Positions 56,838 to 64,000 of a stretch of 64,000 nt of DNA are shown in pieces. The DNA is from Chiridota heheva. Lineage: Eukaryota > Echinodermata > Holothuroidea > Apodida > Chiridotidae. The DNA is taken from positions 579,501 to 643,500 of the forward strand of contig JAIGNY010002039.1 in NCBI GenBank assembly GCA_020152595.1. The letters run 5' to 3'. The notes below the pieces were generated by a model, which was not told the origin of the DNA, did no database searches, and was given only the letters and a program-made list of their open reading frames with translations. Each line of letters starts with the position of its first letter. Position 1 is the first letter of the stretch. Made by a program: the position numbers and the translations under genes.

Positions 56838-57090
56838 AACAGCTTCTATTTTCAAAATGGATTTCTATTGTCAAAATGGATTTCATTGTCAAAATGGACT
56901 GGAATAAAGCCTTTACATTATCATGATACTCCTTTTTGGTACTTTATAAACCATGTACCACAAAAGCAAACAATTTTTTTTTTTTTTTTTTTTTTTTTTA
57001 AATACCGAAAAAGGAGTATAATGGTAATGTGAAGGCTTTATTCCAGTCCATTTTGACAATAGAAACCCATTTTGAAAATAGAAGCGGTAT
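56838..57090. repeat. Foldback: ~90-bp inverted repeat around a poly-T spacer
   Basis: Left arm 56,838-56,942 and right arm 57,000-57,086 are near-perfect inverted copies (TCTATTTTCAAAATGG, GGACTGGAATAAAGCCTT, ATACTCCTTTTT). The left arm has one extra ATTGTCAAAATGGATTTC unit. Spacer ~60 bp with a T tract. It lies about 0.45 kb upstream of the start codon of the NWD-like gene. Confidence 0.8.
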
Positions 57091-60000
57091 TCAATAATTT
57101 GCCAAATTCCACTGTACATACAGTACATGTAGATGCAGTGGAACAAACTTCTTTTCCACTTTCCTAATTGCTTATAGACTCAATAAGAAAGTCTTTCTGG
57201 TTAAAATATAGAGGTCTAGGGCTAGACTATGTGGGTACATTAGGCAACTGAGTTTGCAACGTGTGTGCAGACAATAATTTTTGGACTCAAAAATTTGCAC
57301 CAATGTCAAGAAAATGTGTACCAATAATCATCTTTTGATAGTGAAATTAATAATACAGCCAGAGCATCACTAATGCAGATGCTCAACCCTTTAAATTTTA
57401 AGTAAATTGTGTCCCGCTTGTGTTGGTGATTTTTTTGTCAGTAGAAGTGAAAGATGGCATGATGAAGGTTATTGTTGTCAAGTCCCCAGTCATTTGAAAT
57501 AATGTAGCATGTTTTTATTGCGAAGATATTGATTGTTTGTAGTTGAAAGCTTTTTAATGCAATTCTTTATATTTTTGTCCTACATTTCAGTCACTGAAAA
57601 TTATCAAACTGACCAGTTTCTCCTGCTTTATTGCAATTGAGCTATTATGATGGTGATCGAATTTAAAACTTCTATGTCATACTGTATGCAACCTGCTCCC
57701 ATTCAAATAACGTTATTGGAGATTTAAAAAACAAAATGTTAACAACTTAACTAAAGGAGATTGATAGGTTTTATGGTTATGTTGCAAAATTAAAATAAAA
57801 TTTCCATTGTTTATAACAGCAAGGCCTATAAAATTAAAAAAATGATGTAAATTAGTTGATTTTTCACAGATTTTGACAAAAATGTTTACTAATTTTATGT
57901 TTTGTAGCATATTTTTTCCAGTAAAGCTCACATGCCGAAAATTTTCTCTATACAGCTTTCCCTACCCGTCACCTGACATATCATGTAAAAAGTCCGGTAT
58001 AATGATATCCCAATCCGACTTCCGGTATCACTAGCTTGTTTACACTTGTAACAAAGAACCTCTCTGTTATCATTAAGACCTGTATGTAACTTCCAGTGAT
58101 GAAGACCATACACAGTCACATATTGAAAGTGCACCCAAGCAGAAGTGAATGAATGAAGACAATGAACAGAGGATTGGGTTGGACGCTAAAAGTGCACCCA
58201 TGCACAAGTTAAATGAGTGAGGATGATGAGCAGGAGACTAATCATACTGGTCTAGCTTGTTCAGTGTAGTGTGATTGACAGTCTGGATGCTTCAGGCATG
58301 GCAATTTTGACCAATTCTGCTATAGAGAGGAATTTCTTCATGCAAGTCAATTAAGCTTAAGCTACCTATCCATAAAGATATTTAATTGTCTGTGAAACTT
58401 TCATACAAAGTTGCGCTTCCAACTGAAACAAGCAATCTCAAACTTCAGTCAAAGAGGAAAACAAACAGTCAGTTTTTATTGCAGTCAATGGAGAAATACA
58501 TATTTTTTGTCATATTTTAACAAATACTGGACAGAATTTATTTTTCTTCACAAATGTTGTGTAGGCCCTATTACTATTAGATGATAGTTTCGAACATATA
58601 TGAGCACTATTAATTTTCGCTGACTGGCTAAGGCGGCACAAGTATTCATAAAAAATATCTCATTGACTGTAATGATAAAGTTTTCCCTCCCAAATTAGCA
58701 AAACCATACTGAGCCCGTACACGGTTACGTCTCTCCGAATGGATGGGCTTCAAACATTAATTCTAATCATTGTGGGCAAAAAATAAGAAGGTAAAATGGT
58801 TTCGTTTTTATGAAGATCCTAAAACTGTGATTTTCCTATACTTTAAACACCTTGCTTAAAACAGTACAGGAGGGTATAGGATTTTGTAGTACCCTCGGAC
58901 GGCCAGCCATCACCAACGGCAGCAACACGATTGGCATCAGTCAGATGGTAGGCCTACTAAGCCTAAGTAGGCCTACTACTAGGCTAGGCCTACGGGAAGT
59001 ACTACTACTACCGTAACCGAACGAGTAACGTAGGCCTATACTGTCACTAACGTTACACTACAGGTAGGCCCTAGGCCCTAGGCCTAAATCGATTAAAAAT
59101 CGACACATAGCCTACTGTTAATTTATGCCACATATTTTCACAGTCTTGGCTAAATAATAAAACGTCTACACTTTAGGCTGCGTAACTTACTGTATACATA
59201 TTGTTCTTCTCTTCATGCAGTTGTCTAGGCTAGGTCTTAAATCTGTCACTGTCAAACTTAACCGTTAACGATTTAACAACAAGTAAGACACGCACTGTAG
59301 TAACTTGTGTAAAAGACAAAAATATTGATCAACGTGCCGACAGATCACGCTGTGTTTTGCGAATAGTCGGACGGGTAGAGTATGAGTGATCCTCTGAAAT
59401 ATTACTTAAAGTATAGCTTATAAATCTAGAAATAGACTTAACTTTTAAAAAATTTATTTTATAAGATTATAAACATGTCGTATGTTTTCAAATAAATTTT
59501 AAATTGTTTTCAAACTTTAGATAGATAGATAAAAGAAAGTAAGAAATGTGTTAAAATATGCAAGAAATAGTTGCATGGTCGGGGCTCAAACTAAAAAAAA
59601 TATAAGGCTATACATTTTAAACACAAAGTCTCAAATTAGGGGCAAGAAGGTCAATCAAAATACTTCTACACTTCTAATGAGCTAAAATATAGACATAATT
59701 AAATCCAAGTTTTATAATAATAACAATTTTAGGTCATTATACGCTCATTCTTAAACTACATTCTTACTATATCAAGAGCGGGTGATGCCCCCGTTAGTTG
59801 CCAATGAATACGTTGCTAAGGATTATATCTTTTGTAGGAATATGGTACAATTTAGCAAGTGTATCAATCGGTCAACAAGTAGAATGAATGTCCTGGTGTT
59901 CAAGGGATTATCCCACTAGTCACTACAAAAGTTTCTTCTGGAGGACATTGTGATTTAAATAGACTAAAATCTAATGGTGTAGAATATATCTTTGTTTTAG

Positions 60001-63000
60001 ATATTATCACTGAATACAGGTACATATACAGGAATTCCGTGGGTGGATGCATAGGCGGTGGGTCTGGGGGGGGGGGGTGTTCTCAGGGGAGTGCCCTCCC
60101 CCTTCCCCCACTGTTCCCAAAAGTTTAGAAAGTGCCCTTTTCAGAGATAAAAAGCGCTCTTTTCTGAGGGTAAAATGCTTTTTCAAAGAGGATTAGTGCC
60201 TTTTAGGAAGGAACATGCCCTTTTCAAACATTGAAAACCTTCTTTCTTCCTATCTGATTTTTAATTAAAGAAAGTAACACAAAAATATCGCCCGAAAGGA
60301 CTCAAAATGTAAAATTTTACGCGAAAGTAAGACAAACATCAAACAAAATACCGGCGCTTGCGGAGCGCCAAGTTTAATTTGGGTTCTAGAGCAAACATAC
60401 AATGGGACACGTTATACTAAAAATAGTTACATATCTTATTCACAACAGCCAAAAAAGAAAAATGATGGCCTCCATAAGAACCCTTTGCTTTTCACATTAT
60501 TTTAGACATTAAGTATTCCGATTTGTGAACCATACAATGGCTAATCATGATCTATAAGTCTAACTCCTTCCGATTTCAAGATTTATGATCTATACATTTT
60601 CCATTCAGCAATTGTTGTAGAATTCAAAAATTTGTTAAATTTTACCGAGTTTTGGCCCACAATCGAATTTTTGAAGCTGTAAATCAAAAAAGAAGGGAAA
60701 GTGGGTCACCAGTAATGTTGGTACCTATCATGTTTAGAAATGTTCCGTAGGGTGGGGGTGGGAGGGTTGACCATATAAAGTTATATTGCTGTGCTACATG
60801 CTTTGGAAATACGATAGTTGGAAAGTACACCTGAGATCCTGCACCCCCTCCCCCACTTTCAAACATCTTCTGCTTCCTCTGGGTGGATAGGCCTCCCCCT
60901 GCCTTCCCACCAAATTTACGGAATTTTGAAAAATTAATCAGGTTTTGTAAAACCCTACTTCCCATGCATAGGCTTAGATCTCGGAATAAGGCGATGAAAA
61001 ACTGAGGGCTAAAGTATAATATTTCGCCCCCCCCCCCCCCCTCAAAAAAAGGGTAGACTGAAGAAATTCAACATAGAGAAATCCCCACAAGAGTTATGCT
61101 TTGCCATCACCCCTCCCAAACATCCATACATGACAGCCTGATGGGCACATATGGATCTAATAGTAATCATTCTGCTTGGAGATCTACATGTATATGTTTG
61201 TTGTTAGGCTAAGTTCACAAATGGGAACTTAGTTTTAGAGTAATCTTAACGTGTATACAGTCAGCAGATTAAGTGATACAAATTCATTATCCTCATATTG
61301 GAATGACCACAGTGTATTTGATTTAAGCAGATTTTGGTACAAAGGTTGTTCTACAGTGCATCTAGTTTTAATTTGGTTTTCAACTTTGGCCACTCGAGCC
61401 CTCCGTGTTTCTATAAAAACATATTTCATTCACATAACTTGGTAACCTGCGTTGCTCAGCTGGTAATAAGGAAGACTTTCGTTTTGAGGGTGTCTTTATA
61501 TTAATCGTCAACATTCTGAAACCATTGTGTTATATCAAGTAAGTTAATTTGTAGAACATGTCAGTTTGACAATACACTGCATTTTGTAATATTCATTAAA
61601 TACACGTCGCAAGCTGTACATCATGGCCGTAGCCAGCGTGGGAGAGGCGGAAGGGGGGAGGGGGGCCAAAAAGGAACAATTTTTCTCAAAAGTTTGCAAA
61701 GTAAAGTTTTTTCCGTAAAATTTGCTTCACTTTTTGTGCCATTTCCTTCCGCATTTTCATAAAGAAAAACAAAGTCAATTTTCGAGAAGTTGTCTTCAAC
61801 TTTCGCGAACTTGATTTTGCTTCAATTTTTGCGCATTTACCTTCATTTTTTGGTAATTTGCTTCTATTTTCTTGCAAATTTCTTCATTTTTGGAAAATTT
61901 TGTTTAATTTTCGAGAAGTTTCTATCAATTTACGGGAAATTTCTTTCAATTTTCATAAAATATCCTTTATGTTTGTGAAATTGCTTCATTTTCGTGAAAT
62001 TTGCTTCAATTTTCGTGTAAATTCCTTTCATTTTCGGAAAGCTGATGAATAGTGAGAAAAATATTGCATAGCTATGTACAATAGAAAATGATATGGAGAA
62101 AATAATTGATATCTTTAGCTGTTTAGTAGCTGGAGCAATCGTAAACACAAATTATTCTAGGTATGCATACTTTATTTTTGTTTTTTTTTGGTAAGGGGAG
62201 GGGGCTACTCCACTCATTCGAAAAAAATCAAGACCGCCTCAAGTCAAACGTCTCCCATACGCACTATGCGTAGCTTTAGCCAGATATATTTGATGCCCAT
62301 CAAGACCGCGAACCCCATGACTGAGCCTGCTCCGAAAGACCGCGACATCTTTAAACTTAACGTACATGCCACTCCCCCCTTCTGATATACAAAGTGGTAT
62401 AATAAGTTGATATATTTTAAGGTAACCAATGCCATATTAAGTAAAGGCTATATCGTCATAGCCCCTCCAATAATTTAAGGTCTCTACCTGCAGACCTGCA
62501 TACGGCACTGAACTATTTTCCAACAAATCATTTTCCTCCTTTTGAGCAAACTATAATACACAGGAGGCAATAGACGGTCCTCCTCCAATTAGGTACTTTT
62601 TTCGCACAATTATTATTACAATGTTTAAGAAAAATGATCAGAACATAAAATGTGTTTACAATGTAAAGGATAAAGGTTTTTTTTTTTATGAACATCTCAT
62701 GTTCAATAAACGTAAATAGATAGTCTTGAAAAAATGAGGGAAACTGTTTTAAAAGCAAAAATGAAAAATAAAAATAAAGCAAACACGAATTAAAGCCTTG
62801 AGCCAGGCCTCTATGAAAATATTTAAATCATCTTTACAATCTAATATTATTAATTATTTTTCTGGGAATATGCTGTTCAGATTTTAAGAAAACTGTATTT
62901 TATCGAAAAAGTTATTGACATTTAAAATCTTTCTTTTCTTTTTCTTTTGTTCTTTTTGCGACACTGAAAAATGAAATCTTTAAACTTGGCTATACATACC

Positions 63001-63490
63001 GACGTATATTGTCCGTGCTGTCAACATCTGTCTAGCTTGAGTTCAGGTGTTATTGACGTGTAACTGTTTCCCTAATTGACAGAGCCTTCCCCGACTTCTC
63101 TTTCCCAACAGCAATATCCTAATCAGGGTGGATTTTACTGTCAAAAGTATATGTATGGGGTGGGGTGAGAGGTGGAGTGAAAAAAACAAAGAAGGATACA
63201 ATCAGCTATTTTCCCGAACAGGTTAACTTTGAAAATAAAACTGGTGAATGTGGGAAAAGTATGGGGCATAGTTATGTAGTTGTATACCACGGCTGATACA
63301 AAAGGAACGGCATAGTTATGTAGTTGTATACCACGGCTGATACAAAAGGAACGCCATATTCCAGTATACGTTCATATCTCAGACCGATGTTTGTTCGGGG
63401 ACTGTGTGGTCTGATTATCTTTATAAAAAGTGTGGCCCGGTTCCTGCCACATGGGTAAGAAAAGTTCATTGCCAACTTTGTTATGGAGTC
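57091..63490. other. Upstream / intergenic region
   Basis: No exon or gene recognised on either strand. 58,930-59,080 is rich in AGGCCTA text. C and G runs occur at 60,066, 61,027 and 61,660. T- and A-rich CTTCAATTTTCG.GAAATTT text fills 61,680-62,040. A non-coding first exon and promoter of the NWD-like gene may lie here but no motif decides it. Confidence 0.4.
63266..63355. repeat. 44-bp perfect direct duplication
   Basis: GGCATAGTTATGTAGTTGTA followed by CACGGCTGATACAAAAGGAACG occurs twice in tandem, the copies identical apart from the edge. Confidence 0.88.
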
Positions 63491-63788
63491 CCCAGGCCCA
63501 TAGCCAGGAATTTGAAAGGGGGGTGCAGTTTTCGTATAAACTGATAAAAGGGCCAACAATCTTGAAATTCCGGGTGCTTATTATTTTTTAGATTTCAAAA
63601 CGGAACTTTCTCAACAAAGGGGCTTTGGAAGGTTTTCTTATAAAATGGCAACAAACCTTGAAATTCCGGGTGCTCATATATTAAGTTTTCAAAAAGCATT
63701 TTTCAACAAAAGGGGGTTCGTTCGCTCGCTCGGACGAACACCCCCTCCCGCCTTCTCCCACACAGCACCCCACGGCTACGGGCCTGGG
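63491..63788. mobile_element. MITE-like element with 15-bp terminal inverted repeats
   Basis: Starts CCCAGGCCCATAGCC and ends GGCTACGGGCCTGGG (one mismatch as inverted repeat), 298 bp. Inside, CTTGAAATTCCGGGTGCT occurs twice about 95 bp apart. No target-site duplication is evident. Confidence 0.5.
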
Positions 63789-64000
63789 TTCCGATAGCCA
63801 AATGCACTGCACGGGCCTCGGCACTCTTGCGCCACTGGATGTTTGGCGGGAGTTAGCGTTCAGTCACCCACTGGCGGCGTTTTGATATCTTAGAATTTCA
63901 CAAAATTTTCATTTTTAATTAATATGTATATATTTCTCTGTTAATTGTTTACAGTTTATCCAATACAGCATGCGTGGCATGTGCAAAGGAAAATCTTGAT

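Noticed and set aside
58930..59080. AGGCCTA-rich stretch as a regulatory array
   Set aside because: Spacing is irregular and the motif is common in such genomes; nothing ties it to a promoter.

Overview
This is AT-rich animal (metazoan) genomic DNA. It has short exons with GT-AG introns, many minisatellites, tRNA-derived SINEs, non-LTR retrotransposon remnants and TTAA-type inverted-repeat elements. The repeat style (including AGGCCTA-rich stretches near 59 kb) and the gene family suggest a marine invertebrate deuterostome, most likely an echinoderm. The species cannot be fixed from the sequence alone.

One gene organises almost the whole window. It lies on the minus strand, begins at 56,391 and runs off the left edge after 2,351. 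I traced 26 coding exons plus one possible 25-nt micro-exon by joining splice sites and checking phase at every junction. Together they encode about 1,415 residues: an N-terminal DUF4062-type domain (exons 1-2), a linker, a NACHT-type STAND NTPase with Walker A (exon 7) and Walker B (exon 10), a winged-helix region (exons 12-15), then about eight WD40 blades (exons 18-26). This is the architecture of the NWD1/NWD2 (NACHT and WD repeat) family of NLR-like proteins. The C-terminal blades lie outside the window.

Two places break a simple reading. Exon 4 needs a one-base frame correction at a G5 run. The exon 20 to exon 21 junction is out of phase unless a 25-nt micro-exon, itself resembling the start of exon 21, is included. 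The gene also carries partial copies ('echoes') of its own exons in its introns, beside or near exons 9, 14, 15, 18, 20/21, 24 and 25. Several keep reading frame and donor site. They point to repeated internal tandem duplication.

Layout: 0-2.3 kb minisatellites and a dispersed repeat; 2.3-4.2 kb exons 26-25; 4.2-13 kb a large repeat-rich intron with a small acidic two-exon ORF (10.3-11.5 kb) and a THAP-bearing transposon remnant; 13-25 kb WD40 exons 24-18 separated by minisatellites, SINEs and LINE ends; 25.6-33.7 kb exons 17-12; 34.9-38.1 kb minisatellite, dispersed repeat and GAT microsatellite; 36.9-45.1 kb NACHT exons 11-5; 45.2-52.3 kb TTAA-element arrays and an RNase H-containing LINE; 50.5-56.4 kb exons 4-1; 56.4-64 kb upstream DNA with repeats and no recognisable gene.
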